From Thermomicrobiales bacterium (lineage in GTDB: Bacteria > Chloroflexota > Chloroflexia > Thermomicrobiales > UBA6265), in contig JAICJJ010000233.1 in assembly GCA_025928535.1 (NCBI GenBank), forward strand, positions 1 through 5,436: a stretch of 5,436 nt of DNA, given 5' to 3'. The notes under the pieces are model-generated. The model was not told the DNA's origin. It searched no databases and worked only from the letters and a program-made list of their open reading frames with translations. The position numbers and the translations under genes are program-made. Shown here one piece after another: positions 1 to 5,334 of the stretch (position 1 is the stretch's first letter; each line of letters begins with the position of its first letter).

Positions 1-1050
1 CCGCTCGACGACGCCGGGACGTTGCTGGCGGCGCGGGCGGCGGCGCGGCTCGGCGTGCCGCACAACGACCCCGAAGCGGCGCGCGCCGCCCGCGACAAAT
101 TCGTCATGCGGGAGCGGCTGGCGGCCGGCGGCGTGCCGGTTCCGGATTATCGTCGCTGGCCGCTCGACGCCGATCCGCGCGCGGTTGCCGCCGCCAGCCG
201 TTTTCCGGTCGTCGTCAAGCCGTTGCTCCTCGCCGGCAGCCGCGGCGTCATCCGCGCGGACGACGCCGATGCGTTTGTCGCCGCCTGGGAGCGGACGAAG
301 CGGATGCTCGTCGCCGACGGCTACGATCCGGCCGAAAGCGCGCTCCTGGTCGAACGCTATCTCCCCGGCGTCGAGGTCGCGGTCGAAGGTCTCCTCACCG
401 GCGGCGCGCTGCGGACGCTGGCCATTTTCGACAAGCCCGATCCGCTGGACGGCCCCTTTTTCGAAGAGACGATCTACGTCACCCCCTCCCGCTTGTCGAA
501 GGCGACGCAAGCCGCGATATCGGCCCGCGCCGCGGAGGCGGCCGCCGCCCTCGGATTGCGCGAAGGGCCGGTTCACGCGGAATTGCGTATCAACGACGAA
601 GGCGTCTGGCCGATCGAACTGGCAGGGCGCTCGATCGGCGGGCTCTGCTCGAGCGTGCTGGAATTCGGCGTCGGCGTCAGCCTGGAAGAGTTGATCTTGC
701 GGCACGCCGTCGGCTTGCCGCTGCCCGAAGCCGGACGGCGCGGCGCGGCGGCCGGCGTGATGATGATCCCGATTCCGCGCGGCGGCATCTTGCGGGGGTT
801 TTCCGGCGTCGATGCGGCGCTGGCCGTGCCGGGCGTCACCGGCGTCGAAATCACTGCCAAATTGAATCATCTGCTGACGCCGTTGCCGGAAGGAGCGAGT
901 TACCTCGGCTTCATCTTCGCCCGCGCCGACACGCCCGCGCAGGCCGAGGCAGCCTTGCGCGAGGCGCATGCGCGGTTGCGCTTCCAGATCGCCCCGATGC
1001 TCGAATTGCGCCAGACGCCGCCCGCGCCCGCGTTGTCCGGCGCGGAGTGA
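1..1050 (+). CDS. ATP-grasp domain ligase (carboxylate-amine ligase type), 5' truncated by window edge
   Basis: Frame 1 is open from the first base to TGA at 1048-1050, giving 349 residues without the true start; the TTG at 22 is internal to family-like sequence (PLDDAGTLLAARAAARLG). Codon numbers count from base 1. The ATP-grasp fold is shown by a nucleotide-binding lysine in ARDKFVMRE (K33), a second in FPVVVKP (K73) followed by the glycine loop AGSRG (78-82), the segment LVERYLPGVEVAVEG (about 116-130), and the metal-binding half with HAELRI (E194) and IELAGRSIGGLCS (E206, R210). The C-terminal part from GVMMIPIPRGG onward resembles the lid domain of L-amino-acid-ligase-like proteins. Such enzymes activate a carboxylate as acyl-phosphate with ATP and couple it to an amine in the cytoplasm; the substrate cannot be told. 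The usual Asn of the E-x-N metal motif is Ala (E-L-A-G-R), which I recall as common in this SIGG-bearing clade. Family members are about 400 residues, so roughly 50-80 are missing. It lies 97 bases before the monooxygenase. Confidence 0.88.
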   Translation, partial: PLDDAGTLLAARAAARLGVPHNDPEAARAARDKFVMRERLAAGGVPVPDYRRWPLDADPRAVAAASRFPVVVKPLLLAGSRGVIRADDADAFVAAWERTKRMLVADGYDPAESALLVERYLPGVEVAVEGLLTGGALRTLAIFDKPDPLDGPFFEETIYVTPSRLSKATQAAISARAAEAAAALGLREGPVHAELRINDEGVWPIELAGRSIGGLCSSVLEFGVGVSLEELILRHAVGLPLPEAGRRGAAAGVMMIPIPRGGILRGFSGVDAALAVPGVTGVEITAKLNHLLTPLPEGASYLGFIFARADTPAQAEAALREAHARLRFQIAPMLELRQTPPAPALSGAE

Positions 1051-1137
1051 GTTGGAGCCCGCGCCGCCGGCGACCGAACCCGGATCTCCGACCGTCGACC
1101 CGTGCCGCATTGGGGCGCACGTCCACAACGGCAGAAC

Positions 1138-1142
1138 GGAGG
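1138..1142 (+). promoter_or_regulatory. Ribosome binding site of the monooxygenase
   Basis: GGAGG lies 5 bases before the ATG at 1148. It decides the start: the reading frame extends upstream to 968, but those 60 codons are arginine- and proline-rich, overlap the ATP-grasp gene in another frame and have no family resemblance. The beta-strand MRVLIVGAGIGG begins exactly at this ATG. Confidence 0.8.
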
Positions 1143-1147
1143 GGGCC

Positions 1148-2335
1148 ATGCGCGTGCTCATCGTTGGCGCCGGGATCGGCGGCCTGACCACCGCTCTCGC
1201 GTTGCGCCAGGTTGGCTTCGACGCCCACGTCTACGAGCAAGCCGGCGTGCTGCGCGAGGTCGGCGCCGGGGTCGCGATCAGCCCCAACGCCGTCAAGGTT
1301 CTGCACCGGCTGGGGCTCGCCGAGGCGCTCCGCACCGTCGGCGTCGTCTCCCGCTCGCTGGACTCGCGCGACTGGCGGACCGGCGCGCTGCTGGGACGCG
1401 TGCCGCTCGCCGAAGCGGCGGTGGACCGCTGGGGAGCGCCTTTCTACCACCTGCACCGTGCGGACCTCCACGACGCGCTGCGCGCCGCCTTCGGCGACCG
1501 TGACCTCACCCTCGGCGCCCGCTGCGTCGCGGTCGAACAGGGCGACGGCGCCGTGACGGCCCATTTCGCCGACGGTCGTGCGGCGACCGGCGAGTTGCTC
1601 GTCGGGGCCGACGGCATCCACTCGGTGGCGCGCGAGCACGTCGCCGGACCGGATCGGGCGATCTGGTCGCGACAGATTTCCTGGCGCGGCTTGGCGCCGG
1701 CCGTCGTCGGGCGGGAGAGCGGACTTGAGGCGCGCCATCACTCCTTCTGGGGGCCGCGCGCGCAGTTCGTCTGCTTTTACGTCGCGGCGGGGCGGCTGGT
1801 GAACTGGGTCGGCAACACGCAGAGCGACGACGATTGGCGCGAGGAATCCTGGTCGGCGCGCGGCGACCGGGACGAACTGCTGGTGCGCTGCGCGGAATGG
1901 CATCCCCAAGTGCGCACGCTGATCGCGGGAACCGAGCAGGTGTTCAAGTGGGCCTTGTTCGACCGGCCGCCGCTGGCGACATGGACGCGCGGTCGCGTGA
2001 CGCTGGTGGGCGACGCCGCCCACCCAATGCTGCCATACATGGCCCAAGGCGCCAGCCAGAGCATCGAGGATGCGCTCGTGCTGGCGCGCTGCCTCGCGGC
2101 GGAGCGCGCCGATCCGCCGCGGGCGATCGAGTCGTACGCGGCCCGTCGCCGGGAGCGCACCGCCGCGATTCAGGCCGCATCGCGCGACGCCGGCCGCTTG
2201 GTGCAATTGACGGATCCAGCGGAGATTCAGGCACGGAACGCCCGGCTGGGCGCCGACGCGGAGGCGCCCGTCGCCCGATTCGACTGGATCTGGAGTTACG
2301 ACGTGGAGCAGGCCGCGCTCGCCGGCCCAGCGTGA
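1148..2335 (+). CDS. FAD-dependent monooxygenase (salicylate / 3-hydroxybenzoate / 6-hydroxynicotinate hydroxylase-like)
   Basis: This 395-residue protein is the usual length for a single-component class A flavoprotein hydroxylase. It uses NAD(P)H and O2 to hydroxylate a usually aromatic substrate in the cytoplasm. The N-terminal Rossmann motif is VGAGIGG (6-12), with the ribose-binding acidic residue in HVYEQAG (E30). The DG motif that contacts FAD and NAD(P)H is LLVGADGIHSVAR (150-162), and the GD motif is VTLVGDAAHPMLPYMAQGA (284-302) followed by SIEDA (305-309). The ending WIWSYDVE (380-387) resembles the WxYGYD tail of salicylate and 6-hydroxynicotinate monooxygenases. All three flavin motifs are intact, so it is probably active. 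There is no signal peptide or membrane segment. The substrate is unknown; oxidation of a secondary metabolite is as possible as catabolism, because no ring-cleavage gene is nearby. It follows the ATP-grasp gene on the same strand by 97 bases and may share its transcript. Confidence 0.93.
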   Translation: MRVLIVGAGIGGLTTALALRQVGFDAHVYEQAGVLREVGAGVAISPNAVKVLHRLGLAEALRTVGVVSRSLDSRDWRTGALLGRVPLAEAAVDRWGAPFYHLHRADLHDALRAAFGDRDLTLGARCVAVEQGDGAVTAHFADGRAATGELLVGADGIHSVAREHVAGPDRAIWSRQISWRGLAPAVVGRESGLEARHHSFWGPRAQFVCFYVAAGRLVNWVGNTQSDDDWREESWSARGDRDELLVRCAEWHPQVRTLIAGTEQVFKWALFDRPPLATWTRGRVTLVGDAAHPMLPYMAQGASQSIEDALVLARCLAAERADPPRAIESYAARRRERTAAIQAASRDAGRLVQLTDPAEIQARNARLGADAEAPVARFDWIWSYDVEQAALAGPA

Positions 2336-2543
2336 ACATACGTGGGCGACTGGCGGCCGACCGCGGAGCATTGACTCGAGGGCGGATCCAGGCCTCGATG
2401 TGATGCCGCTTCTGCCCTCCGCTGCCGCACCATACTGCAAACCCGCGTCAAGGATGGCTCGGGGTGAGGTGTGCTTCTGCGCCGTTGGCGTTGCTGGCGG
2501 GAATGGCGTGCGTTTGGGGGTGCGGCTGATCGCCGGGGGCTGA
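2336..2543. other. Convergent intergenic region, no gene recognised
   Basis: These 208 bases separate the converging monooxygenase and small - strand gene. They contain the left arm and loop of a hairpin at 2523-2550. A 46-codon + strand frame (2403-2543) exists but lacks an SD and family resemblance. Composition is slightly less biased than in the flanking genes. I recognise no RNA gene and no U-tract terminator. Confidence 0.5.
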
Positions 2544-2550
2544 TCAGCCG
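2523..2550. terminator. Hairpin between convergent genes, possible terminator
   Basis: CGGCTGATC (2523-2531) and GATCAGCCG (2542-2550) form a perfect 9-bp stem around a 10-base GC-rich loop. The right arm covers the stop codon of the small - strand gene (2544-2546). The site suits a terminator between convergent genes, but neither side has a run of T, so intrinsic termination is uncertain. Confidence 0.4.
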
Positions 2551-2786
2551 GCGGCGCGGGGCGTGACGGTGGCCAGCGCCGCCAGTTCGACGGCGAGAAA
2601 GCCCGAAACGGGCCGGCCTCCGAGGGCGGCCACTTCGTCGAGGACGGCGTCCTGATAGTCGGCGATCTGATCGGGGCGCCATGTCCGCATCGTCGCGCAA
2701 AGCGCCTCGACCGCCGCGTCGTCCATCGGCCGGTCGAACGTCGTCTGGATCGAATCGGGTAACGCCGGGTGGGCGCGATATTCCAT
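2544..2786 (-). CDS. Small acidic protein of unknown function, 80 residues
   Basis: I do not recognise a family. The case that it is real rests on a strong SD (GGAGGAGGG, 2794-2802), seven bases before an ATG, and on balanced residue use unlike the arginine-rich shadow frames around it. The protein has twelve acidic residues, six arginines and no lysine, so it should be acidic and soluble. Predictable features are an N-terminal segment with aromatic and proline residues (MEYRAHPALPDS), a likely helix at about 22-34 (DDAAVEALCATMR), a second at about 38-55 (PDQIADYQDAVLDEVAAL), and a hydrophobic, alanine-rich C-terminal helix at about 60-74. There is one cysteine (C30). No signal peptide, membrane span or zinc motif is seen. 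It sits 209 bases downstream of the amidohydrolase on the same strand and converges with the monooxygenase. A small regulatory or binding partner is possible, but that is speculation. Confidence 0.6.
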   Translation of the reverse strand: MEYRAHPALPDSIQTTFDRPMDDAAVEALCATMRTWRPDQIADYQDAVLDEVAALGGRPVSGFLAVELAALATVTPRAAG

Positions 2787-2793
2787 GGCCGGT

Positions 2794-2802
2794 CCCTCCT
2801 CC
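2794..2802 (-). promoter_or_regulatory. Strong ribosome binding site of the 80-residue gene
   Basis: On the - strand this reads GGAGGAGGG, followed seven bases later by ATG (2784-2786). Its strength is the main argument that this small frame is translated and that the start is correct. A hairpin stands seven bases further upstream. Confidence 0.6.
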
Positions 2803-2809
2803 GGGCCTT

Positions 2810-2831
2810 CGGCTCCGTCGCGCCGGAGCCG
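2810..2831 (-). promoter_or_regulatory. Perfect hairpin in the leader of the 80-residue gene
   Basis: CGGCTCCG (2810-2817) and CGGAGCCG (2824-2831) make an 8-bp stem with a 6-base loop, ending just upstream of the SD on the - strand. It could stabilise the message, tune translation or terminate read-through from the amidohydrolase. There is no T-run after it in either direction. Confidence 0.4.
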
Positions 2832-2870
2832 TTGATCTATCTACGCCCGCGGGTGTGACTTGGATGCACG

Positions 2871-2907
2871 GACGGCGGGCGGAACTTTCCCCTCCTCGCC
2901 CGCCGTC
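2871..2907 (-). terminator. Long GC-rich hairpin downstream of the amidohydrolase
   Basis: GACGGCGGGCG (2871-2881) and CGCCCGCCGTC (2897-2907) are perfect 11-bp inverted repeats around a 15-base loop. The structure starts 88 bases after the amidohydrolase stop codon and is the strongest hairpin seen in the window. It may end the amidohydrolase transcript or protect its 3' end. No U-tract follows. On the - strand the loop contains AGGAGGGG, but no reading frame of useful length starts after it. Confidence 0.45.
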
Positions 2908-2995
2908 GTCCCGCGACGCGTTCTGGAGCAAACTCCTTCGCACGCCGCGTGCCGCTGTCCTGTGCCAGCGCGTCCAGGGTGATTCGCGTCGCCGA

Positions 2996-4429
2996 CTACG
3001 CCTCGAACGGCGGAAAGGTCTGCGGCGCCAGTTCGTCGATGCTGCGGCCGGCCCAATCCCCTTTGTGGACGTTCGCCCACATCCGTTCGCCCGCGGCCTG
3101 CAGATCGCGCGTCAGTTGCCCGAGATCGACGCCGGGAATCGCGCGACCGCGCATCCGGATTTCGCCGTCGATCAGCACCGTGTCGAGATCTTCGGCGGCG
3201 GCCGAGTAGACGAGATTGCGGATCGGATCGCGCAGCGGCGTCATGAAGAGGCTGTCGCCGCGCCAGAGGAGAAGATCGGCTTTGGCGCCCGGCGCGATCC
3301 GGCCCAGGTCGTCGCGGCCGAGCGCTTTCGCGCCGCCCAGGGTGGCCGCGTTGAAGACGTCGGCCGCGGTCGCGACTTCGGTCTGGCGATCGACGATCTT
3401 GCCGACGACCGCGGTGTAGCGGAGTCCTTCGATCATGCTTTGCGGGCAGGTGTCGGTCCCGAGCGTCATGTTGACCCCCCGCGCCAGATAGCGGGCGAAA
3501 CTTTCCATGGCGATGCCGCGGCGCGCGAACACCCAGACGCAATGGGCGACGTTGGTTCCCGTGTCGGCCAGAATGCCGATGTCGTCGCCCGCCCAGTTCG
3601 TCCACGAACCGGGGGCGAGGATGATGGCATGGCCGAGGATGACGTCGGGGCCGAGAAAGCCGATATCGCGCAGCCATTCGATCGGGGTCTTGCCGTGGCG
3701 GCGCGTCATCTCGAGAAATTCGTTGACCGACTGCGAGGTGTGGAGGGCCATCGGCACGCCGAGGCTCGTCGCGGCCTCGCGCGATCGCCGCAGCAACTCC
3801 TCCGTGCAGGTGTCGACCTGCGATGGCGAGAGAAAGCCTTTGATGCGGCCGTTTTGCGCGCCGTCGTTCCGCTCGATGAAGTCGATCGCCCGTTGCAGGC
3901 CGGCCAGCCCGGCCGCTTCGTCCCAGGCGTATTTGACCTCCTTGCCGTCGTCGGTGTACCAGCGCCCGGAACGAAAGCCGGGTCCCATGTAGAGCCGCAT
4001 GCCGAAGCGTTCGGCTTGCCGCACGGCTTCTTCCGGATAGGAGCCGATCTCCATCACGGTCGTCGTGCCGGTCCGGAGCAGTTCCGCCATCGAATAGGCG
4101 AGGCAGGCGTGGGCGTCGGCGTCGGTCATCGCCGCCGAGCGGGTCGGCAGATATTCGAACAGGCCGGAGAGATAGAACTGCCGCCGCCCCTTGTCTTCGA
4201 CGAAGCTCTTGTCGAGCGGCGACTCGTAGAGATGGGTGTGCGTGTTGACGAAACCGGGGGTGACGACCATCCCCGTGGCGTCGATCGTTTCGTCGACCGG
4301 CCCGTCGAAATCGCGGCCGACATGGACGATCTCATTGCCGTCGATGACGATCACGCCGTCTTGCAGATGGCGATGCCCTCCATTTTGAAACGCGATGATG
4401 TGCGAGGCGTCGATCCGCCGCCGAACCAT
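2996..4429 (-). CDS. Metal-dependent amidohydrolase, ATZ/TRZ (chlorohydrolase / deaminase) type
   Basis: This 477-residue protein belongs to the amidohydrolase superfamily branch that holds guanine, SAH/MTA and hydroxyatrazine hydrolases, which typically run 430-480 residues. A small N-terminal beta domain (1-58, with VIVIDGNEIVHVGRD) precedes the barrel opening TPGFVNTHTHLYES (57-70), whose H64 and H66 are metal ligands. Further ligands and catalytic residues are H230 (MALHTSQSVNEF), H267 (ILGHAIIL) and D326 (TLGTDTCPQSM). The C-terminal part returns to the composite domain (GRIAPGAKADLLLW, 376-389; TVLIDGEIRMRGR, 417-429). It should hydrolyse a C-N (or C-Cl) bond on a heterocycle or related cytoplasmic substrate; the actual substrate is not deducible. 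Where many relatives have H-x-x-E, this one has H230-T-S-Q233, with E237 four residues on. The start is fixed by GGAGG (4438-4442), 8 bases upstream. It appears to be transcribed alone. Confidence 0.93.
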   Translation of the reverse strand: MVRRRIDASHIIAFQNGGHRHLQDGVIVIDGNEIVHVGRDFDGPVDETIDATGMVVTPGFVNTHTHLYESPLDKSFVEDKGRRQFYLSGLFEYLPTRSAAMTDADAHACLAYSMAELLRTGTTTVMEIGSYPEEAVRQAERFGMRLYMGPGFRSGRWYTDDGKEVKYAWDEAAGLAGLQRAIDFIERNDGAQNGRIKGFLSPSQVDTCTEELLRRSREAATSLGVPMALHTSQSVNEFLEMTRRHGKTPIEWLRDIGFLGPDVILGHAIILAPGSWTNWAGDDIGILADTGTNVAHCVWVFARRGIAMESFARYLARGVNMTLGTDTCPQSMIEGLRYTAVVGKIVDRQTEVATAADVFNAATLGGAKALGRDDLGRIAPGAKADLLLWRGDSLFMTPLRDPIRNLVYSAAAEDLDTVLIDGEIRMRGRAIPGVDLGQLTRDLQAAGERMWANVHKGDWAGRSIDELAPQTFPPFEA

Positions 4430-4437
4430 GTTCCGAA

Positions 4438-4442
4438 CCTCC
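4438..4442 (-). promoter_or_regulatory. Ribosome binding site of the amidohydrolase
   Basis: GGAGG on the - strand stands 8 bases before the ATG at 4427-4429. It supports that start over any later one. The upstream CGGATCAG repeat abuts it. Confidence 0.75.
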
Positions 4443-4443
4443 C

Positions 4444-4482
4444 CTGATCCGACCGAGCTGATCCGTGCCGGACCGATGTCAA
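4444..4482 (-). promoter_or_regulatory. Candidate promoter and operator of the amidohydrolase
   Basis: On the - strand a perfect sigma70-type -35 hexamer TTGACA (4477-4482) lies about 50 bases before the start codon. No good -10 is seen 16-18 bases downstream (AGCTCG at 17). Instead two exact copies of CGGATCAG (4458-4465 and 4444-4451) occur 14 bases apart in the -10 to leader region, the second touching the SD. This arrangement would suit a repressor site that blocks polymerase or ribosome access, but no regulator gene is present to support it. Confidence 0.3.
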
Positions 4483-4717
4483 ATCGCTCCCGCGTTGTCG
4501 ACCATGAGCGGAATCAGAGCAGGCCCGGCCGCGACGTGCAAGTCGGCTCCCCGGAAGGCAGGAGGGCCGCAAGACTCATATCCGTGCCCCGCATGCTCCG
4601 ACTCGCCTGTGTGCTGACCGGGGATTCATGCCCGGGCAACGCAGGCGCAGATTTCCAATGAATGATCAGATTGCTCAGGCGCCGGAATGACGGAGCCAGG
4701 ACGGGCCGAGGACGCCG

Positions 4718-5254
4718 TCACGCGAACAATTCGCCCACCGGCAGGCGGAATCCCGGCAACACGTCGCCGCCGTCGAGCGTTTCCCCGTCGACGAACATGC
4801 GAGCCGTCCGGTCGGGCGCGTAGGCGGTGATCGTCCGCTGAGAGGGATCGACCACCCAGACGAGGCGGACGCCGGCATCGAGGTAGAGGCGGACGCGGCG
4901 CGACATTTCGGGCGCCGAATTGGACGGCGAGATGACTTCGACGGCGAGATCGGGCGCCAGCGGCATGAAGCCCGCCTGATCGTCCGACAAGCGGCCTGCG
5001 CGGACGAAGGACACGTCCGGCGCCAGCACGACATCCGGGTCGCGGGCGAGGATGAAGCCGCCTTCCGCGCCGACATCGCCAAGCCCATGTTCCCGTGCGA
5101 AGTGCTCGAGGGCATAGATCACCTTGCCGACGAGTCTCCAATGCGGCTTACCGACCGGCGTCACCGGCGTCATCTCCCCCCGAATCAATTCGCCCCGCTG
5201 GTCTTCCGGCAGCGCCCAGAGTTCTTCCGCCGTCATTCGCGTCGCGATCGCCAT
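4718..5254 (-). CDS. Uma2 family (DUF820) predicted PD-(D/E)XK endonuclease
   Basis: This 178-residue protein matches the Uma2/DUF820 family in length and order of motifs. It opens with MTAEELWALPEDQRGELIRGE (7-27, with E22), followed by a helix with H38, the strand segment APDVSFV (78-84, D80), PDLAVEVISPSNS (101-113, E106), YLDAGVRLVWVVDP (124-137), and the closing TLDGGDVLPGFRLPVGELFA (159-178). The family has a restriction-endonuclease-like fold by structure, yet its biological role is unknown; copies are numerous in cyanobacteria, Chloroflexota, Planctomycetota and Deinococcota, often alone. The helix lysine usually found before YL-x-AG is arginine here (R120), which could weaken catalysis. 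The start at 5254 is chosen because AGGAG (5263-5267) lies 8 bases before it and the family sequence begins there; the frame runs further upstream to 5398 but that part overlaps the next gene and looks non-coding. No partner gene is evident. Confidence 0.9.
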   Translation of the reverse strand: MAIATRMTAEELWALPEDQRGELIRGEMTPVTPVGKPHWRLVGKVIYALEHFAREHGLGDVGAEGGFILARDPDVVLAPDVSFVRAGRLSDDQAGFMPLAPDLAVEVISPSNSAPEMSRRVRLYLDAGVRLVWVVDPSQRTITAYAPDRTARMFVDGETLDGGDVLPGFRLPVGELFA

Positions 5255-5262
5255 CGTGCTCA

Positions 5263-5267
5263 CTCCT
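5263..5267 (-). promoter_or_regulatory. Ribosome binding site of the Uma2 gene
   Basis: AGGAG on the - strand stands 8 bases before the ATG at 5252-5254. It decides the start against the longer frame that reaches 5398, which would add 48 residues lacking family similarity. Confidence 0.7.
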
Positions 5268-5334
5268 GAATGCCGCGCGTCGGCTGCGGCGGGCTTCGAT
5301 GTCCACATGGTAGCGCAGCGCCGATATCGCCCGG

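Larger units (their letters stand above)
4430..4717. other. 288-base intergenic region upstream of the amidohydrolase
   Basis: No plausible gene lies here. The amidohydrolase-proximal 55 bases hold its SD, direct repeats and -35 hexamer. The remainder (about 4500-4715) contains the palindrome TGCCCGGGCA (4629-4638) and a 5-bp stem CCGGG/CCCGG (4618-4622, 4631-4635). Its composition is more mixed than that of the coding DNA. I see no tRNA-like or other RNA fold that I can name. Confidence 0.5.

Noticed and set aside
968..1147. N-terminal extension of the monooxygenase by 60 residues
   Set aside because: It overlaps the ATP-grasp gene, is low-complexity, and the flavin-binding strand starts right at the ATG with the SD.
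911..2440. A 509-codon - strand open frame opposite the monooxygenase
   Set aside because: It lies antisense to a gene with complete flavoprotein motifs, is rich in Arg, Ala, Gly and Pro and matches no family; long antisense frames are expected in high-GC DNA.
2403..2543. A 46-residue + strand frame in the convergent gap
   Set aside because: It has no SD, no family resemblance and ends in the hairpin; short open frames arise easily here.
2843..2856. Near-palindrome centred on CCCGCGGG as an operator
   Set aside because: GC-only palindromes of this size are frequent in such DNA, and no promoter elements surround it.
2681..4447. A 588-codon + strand open frame opposite the amidohydrolase, longer than the real gene
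   Set aside because: The - strand protein has every amidohydrolase motif and a good SD. The + strand product has no recognisable domain, and its start lies inside the 80-residue gene.
4430..4717. tRNA or small RNA gene in the gap
   Set aside because: No T-loop consensus or cloverleaf pairing was found on either strand by eye.
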